The notes: a model not told the origin generated them from the sequence alone. A DNA stretch of 64,000 bases from an uncultured Bacteroides sp. (GCF_900547205.1 NZ_URFY01000007.1:62001-126000); one strand, 5' to 3'. Positions 27,016 to 35,762 are shown, counted from the stretch's first letter. Numbers and translations are program-made.

Positions 27016-27095
27016 CTCAAGTATCACTGCTTGGGAACTATCGTATCATTGCTTGTTAACTGGCGTATCATGCAATGTAAAGCATCATAACATTG
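27016..27095. repeat. 22-bp tandem repeat array, site B (inverted orientation)
   Basis: The word gtatca starts at 27021, 27043 and 27065, exactly 22 bp apart, within units reading on the minus strand AAGCAATGATACG followed by ATAGTTCCC. A degenerate fourth unit contains cattgcttc near 27091. Same family as 3601-3647 and 45345-45410. Confidence 0.75.
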
Positions 27096-27140
27096 CTTCT
27101 TATTTGAAGGTTGTTCATAAGCCAAATTTGTCAATATAAC

Positions 27141-27188
27141 AAAAAAGCGGCATAAATTCACTCTTACGAATGAATCTACACCGCTTAT
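27141..27188 (-). terminator. Hairpin after the nanT-nanL-nanE operon
   Basis: AAAAAGCGG at the left pairs with CCGCTT on the right, and an inner ATTCA/TGAAT pairing closes the loop. It lies 44 bp beyond the nanE stop. Confidence 0.55.
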
Positions 27189-27231
27189 TCAAAAGCAAAA
27201 TTTCAATTACTGTTTTTCCATGAACTAGCAG

Positions 27232-28413
27232 CTATTTTAAGAGTATCTCTTCACAGAGTAAATAGCTGCGAATCATCATTCGGGGAATATGAAACGGGCC
27301 TTTGAAGATGTTTCCTTTGGCAGGTTGTGCCACGGAGCCATCGCGACGAAGGTAGCCGTACCATTCTCCATATTCTTTATCAGGGAAGTGAGCATATGTC
27401 CAATCACTTATTTGCTTATGCATCTCCAGATATTTTTCATCACCCGATGCCTGATAAGCATACAGTGTAGCAATAATCGCTTCAGTCTGCGGCCACCAGA
27501 ATTTCATATCCTGCGAGTAATCCTGCGGGGGGAAGTTGCGGCAGTCGCGGAAGTTGATGATTCCGCCGAACTCTTTGTCCCAACCCCACTCCCACGACCA
27601 GTCGAGAATCTGAAGTGCCAGTTGCACAAGGCCCTTATCCCAGTCACGGTATTTGGCTTCTTCCAGAATGAACCATGCCGTCTCGATGCAATGACCAGGA
27701 TTGATGGTGCGTCCGCTGCAAGTGTCTATAAATTCGCCTTCCGGTCCCACCATTTCGAGCAGGGCCTTGAACTCCGGATGAATGAAGTATTTGCGCAAAG
27801 CGGCAATCGATTCATCAATCTGCTCATTCAACGCAGGGTCATTGATAACCTGACGGATGCGGGCAGCCGTATTTATCAGAATCATCGTAATGGAATGGCC
27901 GCGGGCTTCCATCGTGGGAAGGTACTTCGGTTCAAGCAGCCCGGGTGTGTTGAGGAAATATTGCGTACGCTTGAAAATGTCCAATGCCTTCTGTGCATAT
28001 TCTTTGTCATTGGTAGCCAAAGAATACTCTGCCATAGCGATAGCGGCAAATCCTTCCGAAAACACATAACGGCGTTTGCGCAAAGGACGTCCGTCTTCCG
28101 TTACTTCAAAAAACATATGGCCGTCCGTGTCGATGCAATACTTCTCGATGAAATCAATGCAGCTTTTTGATGCAGCCAGCCATTCAGGATTCTTCTCTAT
28201 AGTATTATAGGCATACGCAGCAATGTATCCAAAGCGCCCCTGAAACCATACGGACTTGGTAGTATCCATCAAAGTTCCATCGCGGTCAACGCAAGTATAT
28301 ACCCCTCCATGCTTACGGTCTAATCCATTCTTCATCCAAAAGGGCATAATATTGTTCACCAAATCTTCCTTATACGATGCCGCCCATTCTTTTAAATATT
28401 CAGTCGTGTTCAT
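27232..28413 (-). CDS. nanE: N-acylglucosamine 2-epimerase (ManNAc to GlcNAc)
   Basis: A 393-residue cytoplasmic (alpha/alpha)6-barrel epimerase of the AGE/renin-binding type, the kind used in the B. fragilis NanLET route instead of the kinase route of E. coli. Recognisable blocks include HGGVYTCVDRDG near the N-terminus, WFQGRFGYIAAYAYN, the HCIETAWFILEEA segment and a C-terminal WYGYLRRDG and FKGPFHIPRM. It converts ManNAc released by the lyase into GlcNAc, which then enters amino-sugar metabolism. It is the last gene of nanT-nanL-nanE, 15 bp after nanL. Confidence 0.92.
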   Translation of the reverse strand: MNTTEYLKEWAASYKEDLVNNIMPFWMKNGLDRKHGGVYTCVDRDGTLMDTTKSVWFQGRFGYIAAYAYNTIEKNPEWLAASKSCIDFIEKYCIDTDGHMFFEVTEDGRPLRKRRYVFSEGFAAIAMAEYSLATNDKEYAQKALDIFKRTQYFLNTPGLLEPKYLPTMEARGHSITMILINTAARIRQVINDPALNEQIDESIAALRKYFIHPEFKALLEMVGPEGEFIDTCSGRTINPGHCIETAWFILEEAKYRDWDKGLVQLALQILDWSWEWGWDKEFGGIINFRDCRNFPPQDYSQDMKFWWPQTEAIIATLYAYQASGDEKYLEMHKQISDWTYAHFPDKEYGEWYGYLRRDGSVAQPAKGNIFKGPFHIPRMMIRSYLLCEEILLK

Positions 28414-28428
28414 AATCGGATTCTTTTT

Positions 28429-29346
28429 TTAGAATTTATTGCAACGGTCGAAGAAATGAATAGCTTCCAGTTCAGCTTTCATCTGTGCTTCTTCCTCGTC
28501 TGTCATATTCTGGAAAGGAGTGCGGTTCTTACCCAAATCAAGTCCTATCAACTTCATGATACGCTTTCCTCCTACTATATTGCCGCGGAAATGGCAGATT
28601 ACGTTTATCACTTCCTGAGAGAAATTCTGGCGTTCGCGTGCCAGCTCCAAGTCACCGGCTTTCCATGCTTCGATGATGCCTACCAGCTCGCGACCGTTGT
28701 AGTTGGTTGTTCCGCCGATTCCGCCTTTTGCTCCGCCCATAGCGAGGCATGGAAGGATGGTTTCGTCCTGACCGTGCAGCATATCATACTTTCCGTCTTT
28801 GTAGAGTCGGCATTGATTGTATTCGTACATACTTTCAAATGTATATTTGATTCCGGCAAAGTTGGGCACACGTCCGTCTACAGCTTCCAGCAATTTCACC
28901 ATCGGCAGGAAAGCTCCGTTGAAGGCAGGTATGTGGTAATAGTAGAAAGGAAGTTCGGGCGCTCCGCATGCTATTTCTTCGATGTATTTCACCAGTTCTT
29001 CAATACGGCCGATTTTCGGGAAAGGAGGTGCCATGGCGCCAATTCCCCATGCTCCAATCTTCTGTGCATGTTCTGCCAGTTTGCGGCTGGACTTCACACA
29101 ACAACTGCCTACGTGCACTATCACTTTGAAGCCTTCGGGGGCAACAGATACCCAACGTTCGGCCAGACTCATACGTTCTTCGTCCGTCAGCATATAGCCT
29201 TCGCCGGAAGAACCGTTGATAAATACACCTTGCAGACCATTTTTCACCAACATCTTGGCGTATGCTTCAATGGGTTCTAAGTTTACTTCACCATTTTCGT
29301 AAAAGGGGGTAAATGGCGCATCGATAAGTCCTGTAATTCGTTCCAT
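28429..29346 (-). CDS. nanL: N-acetylneuraminate lyase
   Basis: The 305-residue protein is a class I aldolase of the DHDPS/NAL superfamily. The pyruvate-binding GSSGEGY block lies near residue 46, the catalytic Tyr in YYYHIPAFNG and the Schiff-base Lys in FAGIKYTFES. It splits Neu5Ac into ManNAc and pyruvate in the cytoplasm. Gene order nanT-nanL-nanE, with 15- and 38-bp gaps, supports the assignment over dihydrodipicolinate synthase. Length is normal for NAL. Confidence 0.94.
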   Translation of the reverse strand: MERITGLIDAPFTPFYENGEVNLEPIEAYAKMLVKNGLQGVFINGSSGEGYMLTDEERMSLAERWVSVAPEGFKVIVHVGSCCVKSSRKLAEHAQKIGAWGIGAMAPPFPKIGRIEELVKYIEEIACGAPELPFYYYHIPAFNGAFLPMVKLLEAVDGRVPNFAGIKYTFESMYEYNQCRLYKDGKYDMLHGQDETILPCLAMGGAKGGIGGTTNYNGRELVGIIEAWKAGDLELARERQNFSQEVINVICHFRGNIVGGKRIMKLIGLDLGKNRTPFQNMTDEEEAQMKAELEAIHFFDRCNKF

Positions 29347-29384
29347 GATTATGTTCTTTTAAAAGTTTATTATATTATTATTGT

Positions 29385-30623
29385 TTAATCTACCATATTA
29401 TCTGTTTTCGGGCGAAGAAAATAGATTTGAAGTGCCAACGCCGCAGCCACTACGATGCTCAGCATGGCAAAACCTTGTCCCAGACTTCCTCCATCGGTCC
29501 ATTTGCCCAACACTTCCGTTACAGCTGCACCGGCAAAGACTCCGGTCATATTCATGATTCCATAGGCCGTGGCACGATGTTTGGCCGATACGAACTGGCA
29601 AAGAATAGGCATATTGTTAGCATCAAATATACCGAAACCGATACCGAACAACAACCCTGCTCCAATCACGCTGACGAAACTATGCCCGAAGCCGAGCAAC
29701 AGCAGTGCCGGGATTGTCATTCCCAATCCGATGGCTCCGGTGTAGACACGTCCGCGAACGTTCTTCTGCACCCATCGGTCGGAAAGGATTCCACCCACGA
29801 TTACACCGATAAATGAAGAGAATGCAATCGTTATGGTTGAGATAGGACCTGCTTCGGCCATCGGAATGTTCAAACTCTCGGCAAACAACGTTGGAAGCCA
29901 GTTCTTAGTGGCCCATCCCGGAAGACTAGGAGCTGCAAAATAGAAGAGGATTACCCAGAAAGCCCAATTGGAGAACAGGAGGGCAAGACCTTTAAATATT
30001 GATGATTTTTTATCTCCCGAAGAGACTTTACTTTCACTGAGATCATTACGCACGCGATTCTCACGCAAGAACAATACCAGCACCAGTGCATATACAATCC
30101 CCACAATACCGAACCAATGGAAAGTGGATTGCCAGGAGAAAACTGCGGCTGCCGTAGCACCGAAACCACCAATCGCCTGACCGACATAAAGTCCTGTCAT
30201 GTGTACACCTACCGCCAGAGAGCGAGATTTTCCTTCGTGCCAATCTGCTATCAACGACAATGCCGATGGAATGTACAACGCTTCGCTAATACCCATGATG
30301 GCACGCAACCAGTAAAGTTCATGAAAAGTATGTGCATATCCCATCAGAAAAGTAACGGCAGACCACACGAAAAGACTACCTACTATCAGCCATTTCCGGC
30401 TGACACGGTCGGCAATGACACCCGCCACCGGACTCATAAAACCGTAAATCCATAAAAATATAGCCATCAAGGCTCCAAAAGCCTCAGCTTTGTTCAATTC
30501 CACAATATCAACCTTCATCGCCTCTTGCATAGTAGAAAGCATCTGACGATCCATGTAATTGAGTAACGCTACCACCCATAATAAGCCTACTACTACCCAA
30601 GGATAAATGTTCTTGCCTTTCAT
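29385..30623 (-). CDS. nanT: MFS transporter, probable sialic acid permease
   Basis: A 412-residue major facilitator with about 12 hydrophobic segments. The first loop carries a typical MFS motif (GVIADRVSRKWLIVGS) and the mid-region a cytoplasmic loop rich in charges (ESKVSSGDKKSS). It resembles the anion:cation/sialate group of MFS carriers. Its place directly before nanL and nanE makes Neu5Ac the most likely substrate across the inner membrane, as in the B. fragilis NanT; substrate is inferred from context. A promoter with 20-bp spacing lies at 30663-30693. Confidence 0.88.
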   Translation of the reverse strand: MKGKNIYPWVVVGLLWVVALLNYMDRQMLSTMQEAMKVDIVELNKAEAFGALMAIFLWIYGFMSPVAGVIADRVSRKWLIVGSLFVWSAVTFLMGYAHTFHELYWLRAIMGISEALYIPSALSLIADWHEGKSRSLAVGVHMTGLYVGQAIGGFGATAAAVFSWQSTFHWFGIVGIVYALVLVLFLRENRVRNDLSESKVSSGDKKSSIFKGLALLFSNWAFWVILFYFAAPSLPGWATKNWLPTLFAESLNIPMAEAGPISTITIAFSSFIGVIVGGILSDRWVQKNVRGRVYTGAIGLGMTIPALLLLGFGHSFVSVIGAGLLFGIGFGIFDANNMPILCQFVSAKHRATAYGIMNMTGVFAGAAVTEVLGKWTDGGSLGQGFAMLSIVVAAALALQIYFLRPKTDNMVD

Positions 30624-30662
30624 AAAAACGTGTTTTTAATGTTTATAAGATTCAAACTTCTG

Positions 30663-30693
30663 CAAACATAGTATTTATTTTAATTAGGAGCAA
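30663..30693 (-). promoter_or_regulatory. Promoter of nanT-nanL-nanE
   Basis: Minus-strand TATGTTTG at 30670-30663, with TTG at 30693-30691 exactly 20 bp upstream. It lies about 40 bp before the nanT ATG and after the terminator at 30751-30790. Confidence 0.7.
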
Positions 30694-30750
30694 GCCTTTA
30701 ATAAAATATTTTTTTATATCCTTTCCTTATAATTAAATACATAAATAAAA

Positions 30751-30790
30751 TAAGAGGATATCCAGGAGCGTATTCCTGAATATCCTCTTA
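30751..30790 (-). terminator. Terminator between the YhcH-family gene and nanT
   Basis: TAAGAGGATAT pairs with ATATCCTCTTA, and the inner CAGGA/TCCTG extends the stem, giving a 40-base hairpin. It would separate the yhcH-like transcript from nanTLE. Confidence 0.75.
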
Positions 30791-30812
30791 TATAATGCAC
30801 TGTGTGTTAGAG

Positions 30813-31259
30813 TTATAGCTTCACCTTCGCTATCAGTTTTCTGATTTTCCCCTTCCCTATCACCGGAGCATGGGGATCTTCGGGATATACGATGGCAAAC
30901 TGTCCCGGCAGCAAATCTACAAAAGTGGTAGGCGTATCTGAATAGAGCGCACAGTCACCTTCTTTCTCATAAGGCTTCGTTTCCGTAGTCAAATCTTCGA
31001 TGGCTTTCCATCCGATAGTTTCTTGTCCTTCAAGGAGGATATGCACATCGATATAATCCCGATGCAGCTCAAGTACTTGTTTATCTGCCTCCACACACTC
31101 CGGATTTACATTATTAATAAATAGATTATCTCCATCTATCTCGATACGACCCGGCTCGGCATGAAGCAAATCGTGGGTTTTCACATAGTTGAAAAGTACT
31201 TCAAATAAAGGGTGCAGTTTCTCGATTCGTTGGCTGTTTTGCAAATTAGATACAATCAT
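30813..31259 (-). CDS. YhcH/YjgK/YiaL family protein (NanQ-like)
   Basis: A 148-residue cupin-like protein of the DUF386/YhcH family. The start at 31259 begins MIVSNLQNSQR, the natural start of the family; an upstream in-frame ATG at 31316 overlaps the -7 element and is rejected. Conserved features include LELHRDYIDVHILLEG, with putative metal-ligand His residues, and FAIVYPEDPHAP. In E. coli YhcH (NanQ) sits in the nan operon and helps handle the sialic acid released in the cytoplasm; a similar role is likely here. It is divergent from the ROK gene and followed by a terminator. Confidence 0.87.
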   Translation of the reverse strand: MIVSNLQNSQRIEKLHPLFEVLFNYVKTHDLLHAEPGRIEIDGDNLFINNVNPECVEADKQVLELHRDYIDVHILLEGQETIGWKAIEDLTTETKPYEKEGDCALYSDTPTTFVDLLPGQFAIVYPEDPHAPVIGKGKIRKLIAKVKL

Positions 31260-31305
31260 GGCTAGTTTTTTAAGTTTTAATAACTGTATTCTTTTAAAGA
31301 ATGGC

Positions 31306-31366
31306 CAAATATACACATTTTATTTATTTACCGCTACCATTATTTACAAGATATTTACTATCTTTG
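31306..31366. promoter_or_regulatory. Divergent promoters of yhcH-like gene and ROK regulator
   Basis: Minus-strand TATATTTG at 31313-31306 faces the YhcH gene; plus-strand TATCTTTG at 31359-31366 faces the ROK gene. Between and overlapping them the word (T/A)TATTTAC occurs at 31324, 31340 and 31351, a possible operator for the ROK protein; that part is inference. Confidence 0.55.
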
Positions 31367-31393
31367 TCACAAAGTAACGATAAAATACTAACA

Positions 31394-32602
31394 ATGAAAC
31401 AGCATCTGCTTAAAGAAATAGAGTTGGGTACTAAAAACGCTCTTCAAAAGAAAAGGATTATAAGCCATTATATATATAATGGTAGCTCTACAATCACGGA
31501 TCTTGCCAAAGAGATGGATTTAAGTGTGCCTACGGTGACAAAGTTTGTCACGGAAATGTGCGAAGAAGGTTATATCAACGACTACGGAAAACTGGAAACC
31601 AGCGGCGGACGCCATCCCAGCCTGTACGGACTGAACCCTGAATCGGGTTATTTCGTCGGGGTGGATATCAAGCAATTTGCCATCAACATCGGGTTGATTA
31701 ACTTCAAAGGGGATATGGTGGAACTGAAGATGAATATTCCCTATCGGTTTGAGAATACGACGGAAGGACTCGAAAATCTCTGCAAACTAATTAGTTCCTT
31801 CATTAAGAAAGTCACCATCGACACGGAGAAGATTTTAAATATCAACTTAAATATATCGGGCAGAGTGAATCCTGAATCGGGATATAGCTTCAGTCAGTTC
31901 AACTTTGAAGAACGTCCGCTGGCGGAAGTGATGACTGAACGGCTGGGATATAAGGTTACCATCGACAATGATACTCGAGCTATGACGTATGGCGAGTATT
32001 TGAAGGGTTGCGTGAAAGGTGAAAAGGATATCTTGTTTGTCAACGTGAGCTGGGGGCTTGGCATCGGCATTATCATTGATGGCAAAATATATACGGGCAA
32101 GTCGGGATTCTCCGGTGAGTTTGGCCACACCAATGTGTTTGATAACGAGATTATCTGTCATTGCGGAAAAAAAGGTTGCCTGGAGACGGAAGCATCAGGT
32201 TCTGCCCTCCACCGTATTTTAATAGAGCGTATTCAGAAGGGAGAAAGTTCCATTTTATCGGAACGAATCGCTATGAAGGGAAATCCGTTGACATTGGACG
32301 AAATTATTGCCGCCGTGAACAAGGAAGACGTACTTTGCATTGAAATCGTAGAGGAAATCGGACAAAAGCTAGGAAAGCAGATTGCCGGTCTTATCAATAT
32401 TTTCAACCCGGCATTGGTTATTATCGGCGGAACTCTTTCGGTTACAGGCGATTATCTAACACAACCGATTAAGACTGCAGTTCGCAAATATTCTCTTAAT
32501 CTGGTGAATAAGGATACGGTAATCCATACATCGAAATTAAAGGATAAAGCAGGAATTGTGGGTGCTTGTATGTTGGCACGAAGCAGAATGTTTGAATGCT
32601 AA
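31394..32602 (+). CDS. ROK-family transcriptional regulator, probable nan repressor
   Basis: About 402 residues from the ATG at 31394; an in-frame ATG at 31301 lies upstream of the promoter and cannot be used. Residues about 15-75 form a winged helix (TITDLAKEMDLSVPTVTKFVTEM) and the rest a ROK sugar-kinase fold with the zinc/sugar signature CHCGKKGCLE near residue 255, plus GVDIKQFAINIG as the phosphate-binding block. This is the NagC/Mlc type, not a plain kinase. Being divergent to the YhcH gene and next to nanTLE, it probably senses a sialate catabolite such as ManNAc, GlcNAc or their phosphates and controls the locus; ligand is inference. Confidence 0.85.
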   Translation: MKQHLLKEIELGTKNALQKKRIISHYIYNGSSTITDLAKEMDLSVPTVTKFVTEMCEEGYINDYGKLETSGGRHPSLYGLNPESGYFVGVDIKQFAINIGLINFKGDMVELKMNIPYRFENTTEGLENLCKLISSFIKKVTIDTEKILNINLNISGRVNPESGYSFSQFNFEERPLAEVMTERLGYKVTIDNDTRAMTYGEYLKGCVKGEKDILFVNVSWGLGIGIIIDGKIYTGKSGFSGEFGHTNVFDNEIICHCGKKGCLETEASGSALHRILIERIQKGESSILSERIAMKGNPLTLDEIIAAVNKEDVLCIEIVEEIGQKLGKQIAGLINIFNPALVIIGGTLSVTGDYLTQPIKTAVRKYSLNLVNKDTVIHTSKLKDKAGIVGACMLARSRMFEC

Positions 32603-32623
32603 ATAAAAAAACTTATTTTTCTT

Positions 32624-32653
32624 TTTGTTTTCTCAAATAAAGCTGTAATTTTG
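32624..32653 (+). promoter_or_regulatory. Promoter of tRNA-Thr
   Basis: TTTG at 32624-32627 and TAATTTTG at 32646-32653 with an 18-bp spacer, 23 bp before the tRNA. Confidence 0.7.
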
Positions 32654-32676
32654 CACGCCGTAAACGAGAGACAAAC

Positions 32677-32749
<73 letters not shown>

Positions 32750-32756
32750 CTCGGAT

Positions 32757-32791
32757 AAAACGCTGATTATCATTTGTTTAATCAGCGTTTT
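32757..32791 (+). terminator. Terminator after tRNA-Thr
   Basis: AAAACGCTGATTA pairs with TAATCAGCGTTTT around a nine-base loop, followed by T residues. Confidence 0.85.
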
Positions 32792-32857
32792 TCTTTTATA
32801 CTACGAAGGAAGAATATATATCTTTGCTGCCACAAGAGAATTAAAAGAGGGAAAATA

Positions 32858-34108
32858 ATGTTTGGACTTGTAGACTGCAATAATTTCTATGCTTCCTGCG
32901 AGCGGGTATTCAATCCTGCGCTGAATGGGAAGCCAGTTGTCGTATTATCCAATAACGACGGATGTGTCATTGCGCGAAGCAACGAAGCTAAGGCATTAGG
33001 CATAGAAATGGGAATTCCTGCATATCAAATCAAAGAACTTGTGGAAAGTAATACAGTCCATGCCTTCTCCTCAAATTACACCCTGTACGGTGATATGTCC
33101 GGACGAGTAATGACTATGCTAACAGAACTCACACCGGAAATCGAAGTCTATTCCATCGACGAAGCATTTATCAATCTCGACGGAATACAGGATATTCAGT
33201 CACTTGGAACAGAGATCATCGACCGTGTGACACGGGGAACAGGCATTCCCGTAAGCCTTGGTATCGCTCCCACCAAAACACTTGCAAAGGTTGCTAATAA
33301 ATTTGCCAAGAAACACCGGGCATACAACCGTCTATGTATCATCAATACAGAAGAAAAGAGAATTAAAGCTCTAAAGTTATTTGAAATCACGGATGTATGG
33401 GGCATCGGGCGCAGGCAAGCTGCTAAGCTCGAACAGCAAGGAGTAAAAACAGCCTATGACTTCACGCAGCTATCCGGTGCATGGGTACGCAAGAATATGA
33501 CTGTAGTTGGCGAACGCACTTGGAAGGAATTACGCGGCTTCTCTTGCATCGACATGGAATTTGCACCTCCTGCCAAGAAGCAAATATGCACTTCGCGGTC
33601 TTTCGGTAAAATGCTGACCGATATCGAACCGATGGCTGAAGCTATAGCAACTCACGCATCAACTTGCGCAAAGAAACTTCGCAAACAAAAATCATATGCC
33701 AGTTCGTTGATGGTATTCATCCATACTAACAACTTTCGGGACGATCTCCCCCAGTATTGGAAGAATGCTGTCCTGCATTTTCCGGTTCCAACGAATGAAA
33801 CGCACGAGATTGTGCACTATGCACTTACCGGATTAAAAATGATTTTCAGAGAGGGCTATCAATACAAGAAAGCAGGAGTTATAATCACGGAAATAACTGA
33901 GGATGCCCAAATGGGATTGTTCGACTCTGTAGATCGGGGAAAACGGGAAAAACTTATGCAGGCAATAGATAGGATTAACGGCAAACATAGTCAGTGTATA
34001 AAATTGGCAGTTCAGGGAACAGGAAGAGAGTGGAAGCTAAAACAAGAGCAGCTCTCCGGGCGTTATACAACTGATATCAACCAGATTATAAACATAAATT
34101 GCAAGTAG
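32858..34108 (+). CDS. umuC: Y-family DNA polymerase, UmuC-like
   Basis: A 416-residue translesion polymerase from the ATG at 32858, where the conserved N-terminus FGLVDCNNFYASCERVF begins; the upstream frame to 32774 overlaps the terminator and promoter. The catalytic SIDEAF motif is near residue 100, followed by the helix-hairpin-helix thumb (DVWGIGRRQAAKLEQQG) and little finger; the C-terminus resembles DUF4113. In Bacteroides a umuD gene usually precedes umuC, but here the upstream neighbour is a tRNA. The downstream SRAP gene starts one base after the stop region, so damage response coupling is likely. A -7 element TATCTTTG lies at 32819-32826. Confidence 0.93.
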   Translation: MFGLVDCNNFYASCERVFNPALNGKPVVVLSNNDGCVIARSNEAKALGIEMGIPAYQIKELVESNTVHAFSSNYTLYGDMSGRVMTMLTELTPEIEVYSIDEAFINLDGIQDIQSLGTEIIDRVTRGTGIPVSLGIAPTKTLAKVANKFAKKHRAYNRLCIINTEEKRIKALKLFEITDVWGIGRRQAAKLEQQGVKTAYDFTQLSGAWVRKNMTVVGERTWKELRGFSCIDMEFAPPAKKQICTSRSFGKMLTDIEPMAEAIATHASTCAKKLRKQKSYASSLMVFIHTNNFRDDLPQYWKNAVLHFPVPTNETHEIVHYALTGLKMIFREGYQYKKAGVIITEITEDAQMGLFDSVDRGKREKLMQAIDRINGKHSQCIKLAVQGTGREWKLKQEQLSGRYTTDINQIININCK

Positions 34109-34109
34109 T

Positions 34110-34808
34110 ATGTGTTTCCACAATTCCATGAGCGCGAAGACTATAAAGCTCGCAGCCCGTTATGGTCGCAAGTCGGATATAGTTGAGATATACCAGGCTA
34201 TTCTTGATGAGCAGTATCATGTAAATGCGTTCAACTTCCCCAAATATCCTATTATCACTCAATCAGCTGAAGTACAGGTATTCAACTGGGGACTGATTCC
34301 GTTTTGGACTAAGAACGAAAAGAGCGCGGACGAAATAAAGATAATGACTCTCAATGCCCGCGCAGATACTATCTTTGAAAAGCCATCCTTCAGGGAGCCT
34401 ATTATGAAAAGAAGGTGTATCGTGCCCTCGACCGGCTATTTTGAATGGAGACACGAGGGGACGACAAAGATTCCCTATTTCATTTATCTGAAAGATGAAC
34501 CCATCTTCTCTATGGCAGGAATCTATGACCGCTGGCTTGACAAAGAAACCGGAGAAGAACGGGATACTTTCTCTATCATAACTACCGACACGAACCCTTT
34601 GACTGACTACATCCATAACACCAAGCATCGAATGCCCGCCATTCTGTCAAAAGAAGACGAAGCGAAGTGGCTGGACACTTCCTTATCCAGAATAGAAATA
34701 GAAGCGATGCTGAAGCCTTATGAAGTTGACAAGATGGATGCATATATAATAGAAAACGACTTTATAAAAAAGATGCCAACAGACTCTACGATACTAAAAA
34801 GAGCATAA
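34110..34808 (+). CDS. SOS response-associated peptidase (SRAP/HMCES/YedK family)
   Basis: The 232-residue protein has Cys2 as the catalytic and abasic-site-crosslinking residue (MCFH), the conserved Glu in GYFEWRHEG and the His in KHRMPAIL. SRAP proteins form a thiazolidine link with abasic sites in single-stranded DNA and shield them. It begins directly after the UmuC-like polymerase, so the two are probably one operon. Length and motifs are normal. A weak GATGGCTATG hairpin without a T tract follows at 34827-34862. Confidence 0.93.
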   Translation: MCFHNSMSAKTIKLAARYGRKSDIVEIYQAILDEQYHVNAFNFPKYPIITQSAEVQVFNWGLIPFWTKNEKSADEIKIMTLNARADTIFEKPSFREPIMKRRCIVPSTGYFEWRHEGTTKIPYFIYLKDEPIFSMAGIYDRWLDKETGEERDTFSIITTDTNPLTDYIHNTKHRMPAILSKEDEAKWLDTSLSRIEIEAMLKPYEVDKMDAYIIENDFIKKMPTDSTILKRA

Positions 34809-34922
34809 TAAACTAATAAGTAAGGAGATGGCTATGCATATAAAAATGTCATAGCAGCCATCATCCTCACCCAAAGAGCAACATATTGATGATATTCACA
34901 TTCTTAGCAAGAATACTTAAAT

Positions 34923-35762
34923 TTAATGATATTCACTTACTACTTCTTCTATATTAAAATCTGTACTAAAACTATTAGTGTCCGTAGTACCAACCTTACT
35001 GCCCACTACTGTATTGTATAAATACCTTTTGCATAGCAATGCACTTTTGCATAAACAGAATAATTTCCAGTACCAGGAATCTGTACTTGAATGGAATTAT
35101 TTTCTTGAGCACTGATTACCGCTCTACCTCCTACGACCTTCCATTCTATTGATGCGCCATTGGGGACATTAGATAAAGTATACGTCTTAGTTACCGAAGT
35201 TGTAGTACTTGGCAAAGCAATAATCTTATCACCCGATATTTCCATACTGAGTTTATAGTACATCAAACCAATGGAGTTATAGGGGCAATCATTATATAAA
35301 TGCTTCATTAGACAACCAAATCCCCACTTTGAAATTAAATAATTACCACCATAAGAAGGAATTATAGCAGAATGATCATCGTTTCCATAAGATACTTTTC
35401 TTGCTTTCGGATCAGACCGATAAGTTGATGTATAGTTTCCATCAGTCATATAAATATCATCGTTGGGTGTATTCATCCAACATTTTTCTCCTCCTTCACT
35501 CACACTCCATGCATAAGCATGACAATTATAAGTACTAGTTGCTTCCCCCCAATAAATAGCTCTAGGATATGTTCTTTTCCATTCTTGTTTAAGAGCCTCT
35601 TTTTGGGCTGTTTAACTGTTCGCCACGATTAATTGTACTCACATAACTGCCTTGAGGAGTATAAATTTGTGCAAACGCTTCATTGTAAGCTAATAGCGTA
35701 ATTAAAGCTATTAAACTTCGGCTTGCAGATATACCAATATATCGATAACTCTTTGTGGACAT
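34923..35762 (-). pseudogene. Secreted protein gene broken by two frameshifts
   Basis: Three overlapping frames together make one secreted protein of about 280 residues. The N-terminal frame (ATG at 35762) encodes a signal-peptide-like stretch (SLIALITLLAYNEAFAQ) and stops near 35594. The second runs from about 35625 to the TAG at 35006-35008 and contains YNCHAYAWSVSEGGEKCW followed by an Ig-like C-terminal region. The third continues to a TAA at 34923-34925 with VVGSKVGTTDTNSFSTDFN. The first shift is one extra base in the CCCAAAAAG tract; the second needs one missing base near 35010. The start overlaps the upstream lipoprotein gene by about 50 bp, as in a coupled operon. Function unknown; a GTG at 35503 could give a 165-residue fragment. 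Confidence 0.6.

Larger units (their letters stand above)
26870..27231. other. Gap between nanH promoter and nanE
   Basis: About 360 bp without a gene. It holds the 22-bp repeat array (27016-27095) and a hairpin after nanE (27141-27188). The remaining A/T-rich 26870-27010 shows nothing further I can name. Confidence 0.6.

Noticed and set aside
27289..29280. Two plus-strand frames of 293 and 274 codons
   Set aside because: Antisense to nanE and nanL, both with catalytic motifs; no domain in the antisense products.
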